From: Paenibacillus_I sp035510375
GTDB lineage: Bacteria; Bacillota; Bacilli; Paenibacillales; Paenibacillaceae
DNA length: 64,000 nucleotides
Assembly (NCBI RefSeq): GCF_035510375.1
Contig: NZ_DATKHG010000055.1
Reading direction: 5' to 3' (one strand)
The translations under genes and the position numbers were made by a program. The notes under the pieces were generated by a model. That model had not been told where the DNA came from, made no database searches, and worked only from the letters and a program-made list of their open reading frames with translations. Numbering within the stretch: the stretch's first letter is position 1; each line of letters opens with the position of its first letter. Below are positions 49,239 through 57,697 of this stretch, piece after piece.

Positions 49239-51173
49239 ATGAACGAACCGTTGCGAACCGACCGAGATGTTCACGTTCACCAGCCTTCGAACCGTTCCTT
49301 GGGCGGAACCGGGAGCGATCCCGGCTCGGCGGAGACGGACGCGTATGCGCTGGAAGCTCCTTTTCTCGCCTCGCTTTTAATCGAAAGCTTCAGGCAATGG
49401 GCGGCCGATTACGACGCCCTGCCCGTTTTCGGCGAAGGAGCCGCGCTCCTGTTCGATCTCTCCCGCACGCTGCTGTCGGGCCACGGAAGCACCTCGCCTT
49501 CCTCCGAGGAGCAAATCTCGCTTTGCGTCCAGGAAGCGCTTCGTACGGGCGGCCCGGCGGAAGCGCCGGTCGAAAGCGGAATGCTGCTGCGCGCCGTACC
49601 CGTGCCGCACCGTTCCGAAGGAAAGCCGATTGCGGCGCTTGTTTTCCTCCTGCCTCTGGGCCCCGACCCGGAAGGGAGAAGGGCGATGCTTTATGCATGC
49701 GCGCTGGACTTCCGGAGCCGTTTTCATATTCTGTTCGAAAAGCGGCTGGTGGAGCAAGCAATGGAGCGGCAGCGTGCGCAAGATAAAGAAGCGGCGCGCA
49801 AGGACGCCTTGTTTATTGCCGCGAAGCGGCTGCATGACCAGATCGACGTGCCTTCCGTGTTGAAGGAAACGATTCTGAACCTTGAATCGCTGTATCCCGA
49901 CTCGGAGGTCGATCTTCTGCTGTCGCAGGATTACGCCTCGGTGGACGTCCGCGTGAAGCCGCTCGTTTTCAAGAACGCCGCTGCCGACATCAGCGCGCGC
50001 GCCTTTCTTGAGGGCAAGCCGGTTAAGGAGAAGGGAGAGGGCGCGATCCGGCTCGCCGTCCCGTTGTCCGGCAAGCAAGCGGTTTACGGCGTTCTGCTGA
50101 TGACGGTTCCGGCCGGGCAATGGGAGGAGAACGACCTGCCCGATTTTGTCATGCTCGCCGATACGGCCGGATCCGCTTTCGAGAACGCCAAGCTCTATGA
50201 GCAGTCCAATGTGCTGATCGGCGAGCTTCAGCTCATCAACGAGCTGACGAAGCGGCTGAATCAGTCGCTGCGTTTGAAAGAAATATTCCAGTTCGCTACA
50301 AACGAGCTGCTTCAGGTATTTCATGCGGATTTCTGCTGCGTGCTGCAGCTGAACAAGGAAACCAATCAATTCGTTGTGATGTCCTCCAACATCCCGGCGC
50401 TGATGGGAGAACAATTCTCGAAGGAGTACGGCTTCTGCGGCATGGTGTACCGCAGCAAGGAATCGCTTATCATTTCCGACTATCACGGAACGGGGCAGGT
50501 CGCTTCGAAGCTGATGGACCTGACCGCGTCGCGCTCGCTGATCGCCTCGCCGATCATGGTCGGCGACGATGTCGGAGGCGTCATCCTGGTGGCGCACCGC
50601 AACGCGAACTATTTCTCCTACGACAATTATAAGCTGCTGCAGGTATTGTCCACCCATATCGGGCTTGCGATCACCAACGCATCGCTTCACGCCGAGGTGC
50701 GGCGGATGGTGATCACCGACAACCTGACCGGCCTGCATGCGCGGCATTACCTGAATGAGCAGATCCAGCTGCGGCAGCGCAAGGATCCTTGCGGGTCGCT
50801 TATTCTCGTCGATATCGATTACTTCAAGAAGGTCAACGATACGTACGGCCACCAGATCGGCGACCGCATTCTCGTGCAGGTCAGCGATGTGATCAAGTCG
50901 TGCATCCGCGACAGCGATATAGCCGCCCGCTGGGGCGGCGAGGAGTTGGCCGTCTATTTGCCGAAGGTGCGCACCGAACAGGCTTACCGGATTGCCGACC
51001 GCATCCGCAGCCGGGTTGAAGGCGAGACCGATCCGAAGGTCACCGCTTCCTGCGGCGTCTCGGAATGGACGTTCGAGGACGAGAAGATCAGCCCGGAATC
51101 GTTGTTTTACCGCGCCGATATGGCGCTGTATGAAGCGAAGCATCACGGCCGGAACCAGGTGTTCGTCGGCTGA
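49239..51173 (+). CDS. ytrP: GAF-GGDEF protein (probable diguanylate cyclase, YtrP-like)
   Basis: ATG 49239, GAGGA 7 bases upstream; 644 residues. The N-terminal 180 residues are poorly defined (possible degenerate GAF). A helix rich in charged residues (MERQRAQDKEAARKDALF) leads to a first GAF-like domain (about 190-320) and a clear second GAF domain (about 330-480: LRLKEIFQFATNELLQVFHA, SRSLIASPIMVGDDVGGVIL). The GGDEF domain (about 490-640) has DNLTGLHARHYLNEQI, LVDIDYFKKVNDTYGHQIGD, the inhibitory-site motif RDSD five residues before the active GGEEL, and ADMALYEAKHHGRNQV. All catalytic residues are intact. YtrP of B. subtilis has the same plan and also neighbours rpsD, so gene order supports the name. 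The input signal is unknown. Confidence 0.92.
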   Translation: MNEPLRTDRDVHVHQPSNRSLGGTGSDPGSAETDAYALEAPFLASLLIESFRQWAADYDALPVFGEGAALLFDLSRTLLSGHGSTSPSSEEQISLCVQEALRTGGPAEAPVESGMLLRAVPVPHRSEGKPIAALVFLLPLGPDPEGRRAMLYACALDFRSRFHILFEKRLVEQAMERQRAQDKEAARKDALFIAAKRLHDQIDVPSVLKETILNLESLYPDSEVDLLLSQDYASVDVRVKPLVFKNAAADISARAFLEGKPVKEKGEGAIRLAVPLSGKQAVYGVLLMTVPAGQWEENDLPDFVMLADTAGSAFENAKLYEQSNVLIGELQLINELTKRLNQSLRLKEIFQFATNELLQVFHADFCCVLQLNKETNQFVVMSSNIPALMGEQFSKEYGFCGMVYRSKESLIISDYHGTGQVASKLMDLTASRSLIASPIMVGDDVGGVILVAHRNANYFSYDNYKLLQVLSTHIGLAITNASLHAEVRRMVITDNLTGLHARHYLNEQIQLRQRKDPCGSLILVDIDYFKKVNDTYGHQIGDRILVQVSDVIKSCIRDSDIAARWGGEELAVYLPKVRTEQAYRIADRIRSRVEGETDPKVTASCGVSEWTFEDEKISPESLFYRADMALYEAKHHGRNQVFVG

Positions 51174-51183
51174 CGCGCAAGCG

Positions 51184-51214
51184 GGACCGTCCCATCGGGG
51201 ACGGTCGTTTTTTT
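51184..51214 (+). terminator. Intrinsic terminator of the GGDEF gene
   Basis: GACCGTCCC pairs with GGGGACGGTC around ATC and is followed by seven T. Confidence 0.92.
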
Positions 51215-51351
51215 GCACGCAAAGATTTATTTCCTCATTTTTTGGGCATTATTTGCCGGAAAAGCGGCCGTGTGGAATAAGAAGCGCCGGGAACGGGAGA
51301 AGCTAACAGCCGTCAGCCTAATCTGGAATTACGATACGGAGGGATTTGCGC

Positions 51352-52164
51352 GTGGTTCCGAACCTTACGGGCAACGGCCGGAAGGCCGGGCCATTATTCC
51401 ATGCGTTCATCTGGAGCTTGCTCCCGGCTCTGTTATGCGGCGGGTGCGCCGACCCGCATCGCGCGAGGTCGCCCGAGGAAACGCTTGCGATTGCGGCCGC
51501 GGGCCTGTCGGGAATCGACAGGTACGATTTCCGGGTGCGAACCGGCTTGGGCTACGGACAAGCGCAACCTCGCATGACGGAGGAGTACGAAGGCAAGGTT
51601 ATCGGGCATTCGAAGCGGACGGTCCGCCGGACCGCCAGGGGGAACGAGGGCGCGGGCAACGCGAAGGGATCCGGGCTGCGCGATCCCGCCGATCGGCTAT
51701 CCACCGTTCGGAAGCTCGCGGAAACGGTCGAATACGCCGACCCCGCCGAAGACGGACCGAACCTCACGCTGCGCATCCGCCTCCGGCCCGACTCGGCCGC
51801 GGAGGCTGAGGCCGCTTCTCTTCGCGCGGAATTTGAGCGGTCGGCCGAAGCCGCCGGATCTGAGACGATCCGAAATGCCGCAGGCGGGGCAAAGGCCGAT
51901 CAAACGCTGCGAAGGGCGGTCAGGGAGGAAATCGCCGCTTCCCGCCACAGGCTTGAGGCCATGCTTCGCTCGCTGGAAGTGGACGATGTGGTGGAGCTGT
52001 CGGTTGACGGGAGCCGCATGCTTCCCGTCCGGATGAAGGAAACCGTCGTCATGCGTTATGAAGCGGACGGAAGGCAGAGGACGGAGAAACGGGTGACGTC
52101 CGTCACATTCGCCGGCTTCGACGGCAAGCCGGTTGCCGGCCGTGCAACCGAAGGTAAATCGTGA
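51352..52164 (+). CDS. Putative lipoprotein of unknown function (270 aa)
   Basis: GTG 51352 is 8 bases from GGAGGG; TTG 51346 is the alternative. The N-terminus has a hydrophobic stretch (LFHAFIWSLLPALLC) ending in the lipobox LCGGC, so lipid anchoring outside the membrane is likely. The mature protein is polar, with many Arg, Glu and Ala: SPEETLAIAAAGLSGIDRYD, then helices near 165-200 and a beta-rich end (VELSVDGSRMLPVRMKETVV). No catalytic motif is seen. From layout it may be an envelope or sporulation lipoprotein; I cannot name the family. Confidence 0.7.
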   Translation: MVPNLTGNGRKAGPLFHAFIWSLLPALLCGGCADPHRARSPEETLAIAAAGLSGIDRYDFRVRTGLGYGQAQPRMTEEYEGKVIGHSKRTVRRTARGNEGAGNAKGSGLRDPADRLSTVRKLAETVEYADPAEDGPNLTLRIRLRPDSAAEAEAASLRAEFERSAEAAGSETIRNAAGGAKADQTLRRAVREEIAASRHRLEAMLRSLEVDDVVELSVDGSRMLPVRMKETVVMRYEADGRQRTEKRVTSVTFAGFDGKPVAGRATEGKS

Positions 52165-52186
52165 TAGGATGTTGATATAAACGACA

Positions 52187-52216
52187 ACGCGCCGTAAGCC
52201 GTAAACGGCGCGCGAA
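52187..52216 (+). repeat. Inverted repeat upstream of the aminopeptidase gene
   Basis: CGCGCCGT pairs with ACGGCGCG across an 11-base loop, 17 bases upstream of the AAGGAGG site. With no T run it is a leader hairpin or the end of the lipoprotein transcript. Confidence 0.45.
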
Positions 52217-52232
52217 CAAGGAGGAGATTCCG

Positions 52233-53348
52233 GTGAGGGATCCGCGTTTGCAGAAGCTGGCCGCCAATCTGGCCGGATACTCGATCGACGTTCAGCCGGG
52301 CGAGAATGTCCTGATCGACATGATCGGCTCCGAAAGGGAGCTGGCGAAATGTCTCGTCGAAGAGGTGGCGAAGCGGGGCGGCCGCCCGTTCGTCGAGACG
52401 AGCGACCGCTCCGTGCTTCGTTCCCTTCTCATGAATGCCACGAAGGAGCAGATGGAGGTATGGGCCGATTACGATATGCGCCGCATGCAGGCGATGCAGG
52501 GCTATATCGCTATCCGCTCGGGCGAGAACGTCAATGAGCTGTCGGACGTGCCCGCAGAGAAAATGCGGCTGTATGAGCAAATCTACCGTCATCCGATACA
52601 TAGCGAGCAGCGGGTGAAAAAAACGAAATGGGTCGTACTGCGCTATCCGAATTCGTCCATGGCGCAATTGGCGAATATGAGCACGGAGGCGTTCGAGGAT
52701 TTCTATTTCGATGTGTGCAATCTCGACTACGCGAAAATGGACCGCGCCATGGAACCGCTCGAGGCTTTGATGAACCGCACCGACAAGGTCAGGATCGTCG
52801 CGCCGGGAACGGATTTGACGTTCTCGATCAAAGGCATAGGCGCGAAGAAATGCTCCGGCCACCGCAACATTCCGGACGGCGAGGTGTTTACCGCGCCGGT
52901 GCGCGATTCGGTCAACGGGACGATCGCCTACAACACGCCGAGCATCTACTCGGGCATCACGTTCGAGAACATCGTGTTCACGTTCGAGAACGGCAGAATC
53001 GTAAAGGCGGAGAGCAACGATACGCAGCGCCTTAACGAAATTCTCGACATGGATGAAGGCGCGAGGTATATCGGCGAGTTCAGCATCGGATTCAACCCGC
53101 ACATTCTGCACCCGATGAAGGATATCCTGTTCGATGAGAAAATAGCGGGCAGCCTTCATTTCACGCCCGGGCAAGCTTATGAAGAAACCGACAACGGCAA
53201 CCGCTCGTCGGTGCATTGGGATCTGGTGCTGATTCAGCGGCCGGAATACGGCGGCGGCGAGATCCGGTTCGACGACGCGCTGATCCGCAAGGACGGGCTT
53301 TTCGTCATTCCCGAGCTGGAACGGTTGAATCCGGAGCATTTGAAATGA
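52233..53348 (+). CDS. Aminopeptidase, M29 family (AmpS/PepS)
   Basis: GTG 52233 behind AAGGAGGAG; 371 residues. The family pattern is clear: LQKLAANLAGYSIDVQPGEN, RIVAPGTDLTFSIKGIGAKK, CSGHRNIPDGEVFTAPVRDS with metal-binding His/Glu, TIAYNTPSIYSGITFENIVF, LGEFSIG-like GEFSIGFNPHI and GSLHFTPGQAYEETDNGNRS, SVHWDLVLIQR at the end, which provide further metal ligands. M29 enzymes are cytosolic metallo-exopeptidases that cut N-terminal residues from peptides. Length is slightly shorter than the typical 400-410. Confidence 0.93.
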   Translation: MRDPRLQKLAANLAGYSIDVQPGENVLIDMIGSERELAKCLVEEVAKRGGRPFVETSDRSVLRSLLMNATKEQMEVWADYDMRRMQAMQGYIAIRSGENVNELSDVPAEKMRLYEQIYRHPIHSEQRVKKTKWVVLRYPNSSMAQLANMSTEAFEDFYFDVCNLDYAKMDRAMEPLEALMNRTDKVRIVAPGTDLTFSIKGIGAKKCSGHRNIPDGEVFTAPVRDSVNGTIAYNTPSIYSGITFENIVFTFENGRIVKAESNDTQRLNEILDMDEGARYIGEFSIGFNPHILHPMKDILFDEKIAGSLHFTPGQAYEETDNGNRSSVHWDLVLIQRPEYGGGEIRFDDALIRKDGLFVIPELERLNPEHLK

Positions 53349-53445
53349 AAATGTTAGCAAACGTAACCGTTGCCCCCTTGTGGCAAGCGGGAAATCAAGG
53401 TATGATTGAAAAAAGCCGTACATTACTCGATGTGGAGGGATTCTC

Positions 53446-53688
53446 ATGTCCAACAACGCTGCAATTGTAGATATCTCCCAGACAGCCAATCAATTTCGTT
53501 CCTCGATCGTTCTGCAGGCGGAAAACAAGTACATTGACGTGAAAAGCATTCTTGGCCTGTTCACGACGCTTGTCAGCGGCCATTCCTATGAGCTGCACGT
53601 CCACGGTCCGGACGCCGAGGAAGCGAAAGCGGCGATGTCCGAGGTTTTTGCGAAGCATAACCTCAACGTGTCGGTCGTGGCGGACTAG
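53446..53688 (+). CDS. HPr-like protein without the active histidine (80 aa)
   Basis: ATG behind GTGGAGGGA. The protein aligns with HPr from its first helix on: AIVDISQTANQFRSSIVLQA, ENKYIDVKSILGLFTTLVSG, HSYELHVHGPDAEEAKAAMS. The segment DVKSILG keeps the regulatory serine equivalent to Ser46, target of HPr kinase. The N-terminal strand and the GIHARPA loop with His15 are absent, so it cannot carry phosphate for the PTS. Bacillus Crh is a comparable HPr relative that also lacks His15, so a regulatory (CcpA co-effector) role is possible; this protein is shorter than Crh. Confidence 0.85.
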   Translation: MSNNAAIVDISQTANQFRSSIVLQAENKYIDVKSILGLFTTLVSGHSYELHVHGPDAEEAKAAMSEVFAKHNLNVSVVAD

Positions 53689-53836
53689 CCTGCGCGATTA
53701 CAACCGGATAAGATGACCGATGAGCGCCCTTTTCCGCGAGGAGGGGCGCTTTCCGTTTTGTCCTTGTGTATTGGGGCGATTTCGTCTAATATAAAAAGTA
53801 TAAAAGACGGCTAGGATTGCGCAGGGGGGTAGTACC

Positions 53837-54124
53837 GTGTCTTCATCTGATGTGATGGTGCATTTGCACCAAAAGGCGCTTCATCTTCTTCAGGAAGATG
53901 CCGACAAAATCGAGAAGCTCATCGAAGTCCAGATGGAGAATTTGACGACCCGTCAATGCCCGCTTTACGAGGAAGTGCTGGATACCCAGATGTACGGCTT
54001 TTCGCGGGAGGTCGATTTTGCGGTGCGTGCCGGATTAATCCCCGAAACGGCAGGCAGGGCGATCTTAAGTGAGCTCGAACGCAATTTGGCGCTGCTGTAC
54101 GAAGCGCTTAACCAAAAAAAGTAG
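53837..54124 (+). CDS. ylaN: YlaN family protein (Fur-linked iron regulator)
   Basis: GTG start behind GGGGGG; 95 residues. VMVHLHQKALHLLQEDADKI, EKLIEVQMENLTTRQCPLYE and EVLDTQMYGFSREVDFAVRA match Bacillus YlaN nearly residue for residue, followed by the usual helical end. In staphylococci YlaN is reported to bind Fe(II) and relieve Fur repression; cells of several Firmicutes need it. In B. subtilis ylaN lies next to ftsW; here ftsW is 1.7 kb downstream on the opposite strand, so synteny is partly kept. Confidence 0.93.
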   Translation: MSSSDVMVHLHQKALHLLQEDADKIEKLIEVQMENLTTRQCPLYEEVLDTQMYGFSREVDFAVRAGLIPETAGRAILSELERNLALLYEALNQKK

Positions 54125-54150
54125 TCTCCCATGGAGACTGCTTTTTTTTT
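54122..54150 (+). terminator. Intrinsic terminator of ylaN
   Basis: AGTCTCC-AT-GGAGACT is followed by C and nine T, almost on top of the stop codon. Confidence 0.92.
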
Positions 54151-54181
54151 GCTGCCGCGGTTCGGACCGGGCCGGATGGCG

Positions 54182-55249
54182 TCAGACAAGGTAAAAAGCG
54201 AAGCCGAGAATGACGTAAACCATGAGCAGCAGGACGCCTTCGTACCAGTTCGTCCGGCCGTCCCGCGAGATCGAGGTGGCGATAAACACGGATACGCCGA
54301 TGGCGGTAAGCTCGATCGTGGTGAAGACGATGTCCATCGAGCGGCCGGGGTTGAACAGGAGGCTGACGAAAACGAGCACCGGCGCGACGAACAGCGCGAT
54401 CTGCAGGCTGCTGCCGATCGGGATTTCGACGGCGGCGCCGATTTTATTTTTCATCGCGAGCAGGACGGCGGCGCTGTGCTCGGCGGCGTTGCCGACGATC
54501 GCGATCACGAATGCGCCGACGAACAGCTCGGACAGGCCGAATCGCTCCGTGAACGTTTCAAACGTACCGACGAGCCATTCGCTGACCAGCGCCACCATGA
54601 CCGTCGACAGGACGAGGAACAGGATGGACGTCTTTTTCGACCATGCGGGCTGCTCGCCGTGATCGGCGGAGGTTACTTCGTTCTCGGCCAGCGTCCTTAT
54701 GGGTGATCATCGAGAAGATAAGCCACAATAGGTAAGCGATAATGAGAATGCCGGCAACGGTCAGGCTTAGGAAATTGATCTTTCTCGAACGAGAAATGCT
54801 ACACCTTGACGAATATCGCCGGCACGAACAGGCTGATCACCGCCGGCATCATGAGCGTCGCGTTGTAGCCTGCCAATTTGGATATTGTAATACTGCTCCT
54901 TGTATTTCAGGCCGCCGAGCAGGATGCTGAGGCCGAGCACGAGCAGAAGGTTGCCGATAATGGCGCCGGTCAAGCTCGCTTTTACCATATCGAACAAGCC
55001 TTCCTTGACGAGGAACATCGCAATGATCAGCTCGGCCGCATTGCCGAACGTCGCATTGAGAAAGCCGCCGAGCCGCTGGCCCGCGTAATGGGCTACGCTT
55101 TCGGTCGCCTTGCCCAGGAAGCCGGCGACGAAAAGGATCGCGATAGCGGATAACGCGAATTCAATGACCGGGCCCCACCTCATGTAATTTGCCGCGCCGC
55201 TCAGAACAAAAGGGACGACCAGTGCAATGTAGAACCCATTTTTTCTCAT
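54182..55249 (-). pseudogene. Calcium/proton antiporter (CaxA/ChaA family), multiply frameshifted
   Basis: From 55249 the frame encodes MRKNGFYIALVVPFVLSG, GFLGKATESVAHYAGQRLGG and FLNATFGNAAELIIAMFLVK, the Cax helix with the ion-binding GNAAE motif. Near 54890 the frame shifts; NLAGYNATLMMPAVISLFVP is in the next frame and further shifts follow near 54800 and 54700. The second half (54182-54598) is again continuous: VGAFVIAIVGNAAEHSAAVL with the second motif, then the last helices. At least two or three indels mean no full protein is made. Confidence 0.88.
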
Positions 55250-55417
55250 AGCGGCCAACCCCCTCATCGGAATAAACGATTTTCAGGACATATCGTACTT
55301 AATATATGCCAATTTATCCTGCTTCTAAACTTTACCTTGCAGCGGTATCGGTGAATCTTGCTTCATACCGGTCCATCCTATAAAATGGTTACAGATGGAC
55401 AATGAGGAGTGAGTCAG

Positions 55418-55804
55418 ATGACCGAAGACCTTCAAACCGGCAACATCCGCATCTCCGACGATGTGGTCGCAACGATTGCGGGCCTAGCCGCTCTTGAAAC
55501 GCCGGGTATCGCCGCCATGTCGGGCGGGATTTCGGAAGGCTTGGCCAAACGGCTCAGCGGCAAAAACGCGCAGAAGGGCGTCTCGGTCGAGGTCGGTCAA
55601 GTGGAAGCGGCCATCGACCTGCGCGTGATCGTGCAGTACGGCATTCCGATTCACGAGGTGTGCCGGCAGCTGCAGGACAACGTGAGGGAAGCCGTGCAGA
55701 ACATGACCGGCCTGCTTGTCGTCGAAGTGAACGTGAAGGTTGAAGGCGTCGCGTTCCGCGAGGATGAGAAGGAAGACGCGGCTCAGAATCATCGTGTGAA
55801 CTGA
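55418..55804 (+). CDS. Asp23/YqhY-family envelope stress protein
   Basis: ATG 55418 has GAGGAG 8 bases upstream; an in-frame GTG at 55409 overlaps that site. 128 residues: IRISDDVVATIAGLAALETP, GIAAMSGGISEGLAKRLSGK, VSVEVGQVEAAIDLRVIVQY and GIPIHEVCRQLQDNVREAVQ with NMTGLLVVEVNVKVEGVAF are the Asp23 domain. These proteins (YqhY, YloU, Asp23) are small, cytosolic, membrane-associated and tied to envelope stress or lipid synthesis. Single gene with its own terminator. Confidence 0.92.
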   Translation: MTEDLQTGNIRISDDVVATIAGLAALETPGIAAMSGGISEGLAKRLSGKNAQKGVSVEVGQVEAAIDLRVIVQYGIPIHEVCRQLQDNVREAVQNMTGLLVVEVNVKVEGVAFREDEKEDAAQNHRVN

Positions 55805-55819
55805 TCGGAATGAAAACCG

Positions 55820-55851
55820 ACAAAACGGTCCGCCTAGGCGGACCGTTTTGT
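55820..55851. terminator. Bidirectional terminator
   Basis: ACAAAACGGTCCGCC-TA-GGCGGACCGTTTTGT is a perfect palindrome of 15 base pairs lying between the Asp23 gene and convergent ftsW. Confidence 0.95.
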
Positions 55852-55868
55852 CATATGCCCCGAAGAGG

Positions 55869-57074
55869 TTACCTCACGGTGCGGAAGCGCGCCGCTTCTT
55901 GCCGGCTTGTCCGATCCTTGCGTTCCTGGCCGACAGGGCGGTTGTACTCCCGTGAAATGCTCAGCAGGACGCCCATGGCGGCCAAGGTGACCAGCATGGA
56001 GGAGCCGCCGTAGCTGATGAGCGGAAGCGTAACACCGGTGATCGGGATGGCGCCCGTGACGCCGCCGATGTTGACGAACGCCTGCACCGCGATCATGCTC
56101 ATGATGCCGACGCCTACCACAGTGCCGTAAATGTCGGGGCAGCGAAGAGCGACAAGCAGACCGCGCCAGATAAAGAACAAATAGGTGAGCAGGAAAAGCA
56201 GGCTGCCGATAAAGCCGAATTCTTCCGCAATGACGGCGAAAATGAAATCATTGTAGGGAAAGGGAAGATACTTCAGCTTCTGCACGCTGTTTCCGAAGCC
56301 GGCGCCGGTAAGACCGCCGTGTCCGAGCGCCTGCAGCGACTTGGACAAATTGTAGCCGCTGTCCATTTCATCCTGCAGCGGATCCATATAGGAGGTGAAC
56401 CGGTCCATCCGGTATGCCCAAGGGTCAGGATTCGCGATCATGGACACGCTGACGATGACCGTCACGACGATCGACAGGGTAACGCTTGCCAAGAACAGCT
56501 GCTTCAGATTCGCCCCTCCGGCCAGTATGATGATTCCGGCGCTGCTGGCAAGAATGAGAGTGGAGCCGATGTCGGGCTGCAGCAGAATCAGACCGCATAT
56601 AACCCCGACCGTCCCCATGACGGGAAGAAGCCCCCGCTTGAATTCCCTGAACTTCTCGCCCTTCTTGACGATAATGGCGCCGAGATACAAGATGATTGCC
56701 AGCTTGGCGAACTCCGTCGGCTGAACGCCGAAGGAGCCGATGCCGAACCAACTTCGGGCGCCGTTTCTCGTTTCCCCGATGATCGGCACCAGAATCAGCA
56801 TCAAGACGACGGGAATAAACAAGAGGACGTGGCCTTTTTTATACCAGTTATACCGGATGTTCATCGCCGCCAGCAGCATGAGGGAGCCTAGCGCCACCCA
56901 CATCAGCTGGCGTTTGGTGAAATAAAGCGCGTCGCGGTTGAACTCGTCGGAGGTGACGGCGATGTTCGAGCTTGCGCTGAACACCATAACCAGTCCGAAG
57001 CCGACGAGCAGAAGCGTTAAAATCAAGAGCAGAAAATCCGGCCTGCCCCGCGGATCGGTCCGGGCTTGTTTCAT
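55869..57074 (-). CDS. ftsW: FtsW/RodA/SpoVE-family SEDS protein (probably FtsW)
   Basis: 401 residues with ten hydrophobic segments. SEDS landmarks: LVGFGLVMVFSASSNIA, GARSWFGIGSFGVQPTEFAK (with the essential Pro/Glu region), LQPDIGSTLI with the catalytic-site Asp, LGHGGLTGAGFGNSVQKLKY, PFPYNDFIFAVIAEEFGFIG and TGVTLPLISYGGSSML. SEDS proteins polymerise peptidoglycan from lipid II; gene neighbourhood with ylaN and yugN-type genes argues for FtsW of the division machinery over RodA or SpoVE, but the three are hard to separate by eye. The ribosome binding site (GGTGAAG) is weak. Confidence 0.92.
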   Translation of the reverse strand: MKQARTDPRGRPDFLLLILTLLLVGFGLVMVFSASSNIAVTSDEFNRDALYFTKRQLMWVALGSLMLLAAMNIRYNWYKKGHVLLFIPVVLMLILVPIIGETRNGARSWFGIGSFGVQPTEFAKLAIILYLGAIIVKKGEKFREFKRGLLPVMGTVGVICGLILLQPDIGSTLILASSAGIIILAGGANLKQLFLASVTLSIVVTVIVSVSMIANPDPWAYRMDRFTSYMDPLQDEMDSGYNLSKSLQALGHGGLTGAGFGNSVQKLKYLPFPYNDFIFAVIAEEFGFIGSLLFLLTYLFFIWRGLLVALRCPDIYGTVVGVGIMSMIAVQAFVNIGGVTGAIPITGVTLPLISYGGSSMLVTLAAMGVLLSISREYNRPVGQERKDRTSRQEAARFRTVR

Positions 57075-57089
57075 AAGCGCTTCACCGCG

Positions 57090-57434
57090 TTACGCAAGCA
57101 ACGCTTTCAAATCTTGCAGGCGTTGATTGGCCGTATTCAAGATCGGCTGCGGGATCGGGGATTCGTATTCCATGCCGTGCGGGAACGTGGCGCGGCCGAT
57201 ATACACCGATTCGACGGCCAACACGGCGTGCGGGGATTCCAGCTTGCCTTCGACTGCGCGGGTGTTGATGCGGAGGAAGTAATCCTCCTGGTTCGTACGG
57301 TCTTCAAGCTTAAGGTCGTATGTAGCGCGGTAGTACTCCCATTGCCAGCGAACGAAGCCCAGCTTCCCGGCGGATTCGTCCAAATGAGCGAGGTCGCTGG
57401 TCATGCCGTTCAGGCCTGTATTTTCGATGATCAT
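57090..57434 (-). CDS. YugN-like protein
   Basis: ATG 57434 behind GAAGGAGGA; 114 residues. IIENTGLNGMTSDLAHLDES, AGKLGFVRWQWEYYRATYDL, DYFLRINTRAVEGKLESPHA and IGRATFPHGMEYESPIPQ follow the YugN pattern from Bacillus. The family is cytosolic and of unknown function. It ends 15 bases upstream of ftsW on the same strand, so the two are likely co-transcribed. Confidence 0.88.
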   Translation of the reverse strand: MIIENTGLNGMTSDLAHLDESAGKLGFVRWQWEYYRATYDLKLEDRTNQEDYFLRINTRAVEGKLESPHAVLAVESVYIGRATFPHGMEYESPIPQPILNTANQRLQDLKALLA

Positions 57435-57697
57435 TCGTAAGTCCTCCTTCAATAAGTAGCGCGAAAAAGCTGCTTGCCAGCATCACTATTCATATTAGTA
57501 TGTTTCCCCAGCCTGCGCAACCCTCAACTCAGGGGGAGCCGGTCGCGAAACCTGTCATTTGTGCGAATTGTCCGCGTTTGCAAACGGGGGCGGTTTCTTT
57601 GCGGCGGAGGATTCTGGTACACTGGTCATATGGATCGCCGCGCGTGGCCTATCGGATTCGGGCCGCCGCGGCGCAGAAACCGACAGGAGGCATGACG

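Noticed and set aside
49377..51218. Antisense frame of 613 codons under the GGDEF gene
   Set aside because: The GGDEF and GAF motifs on the plus strand are unmistakable; the antisense text is unstructured.
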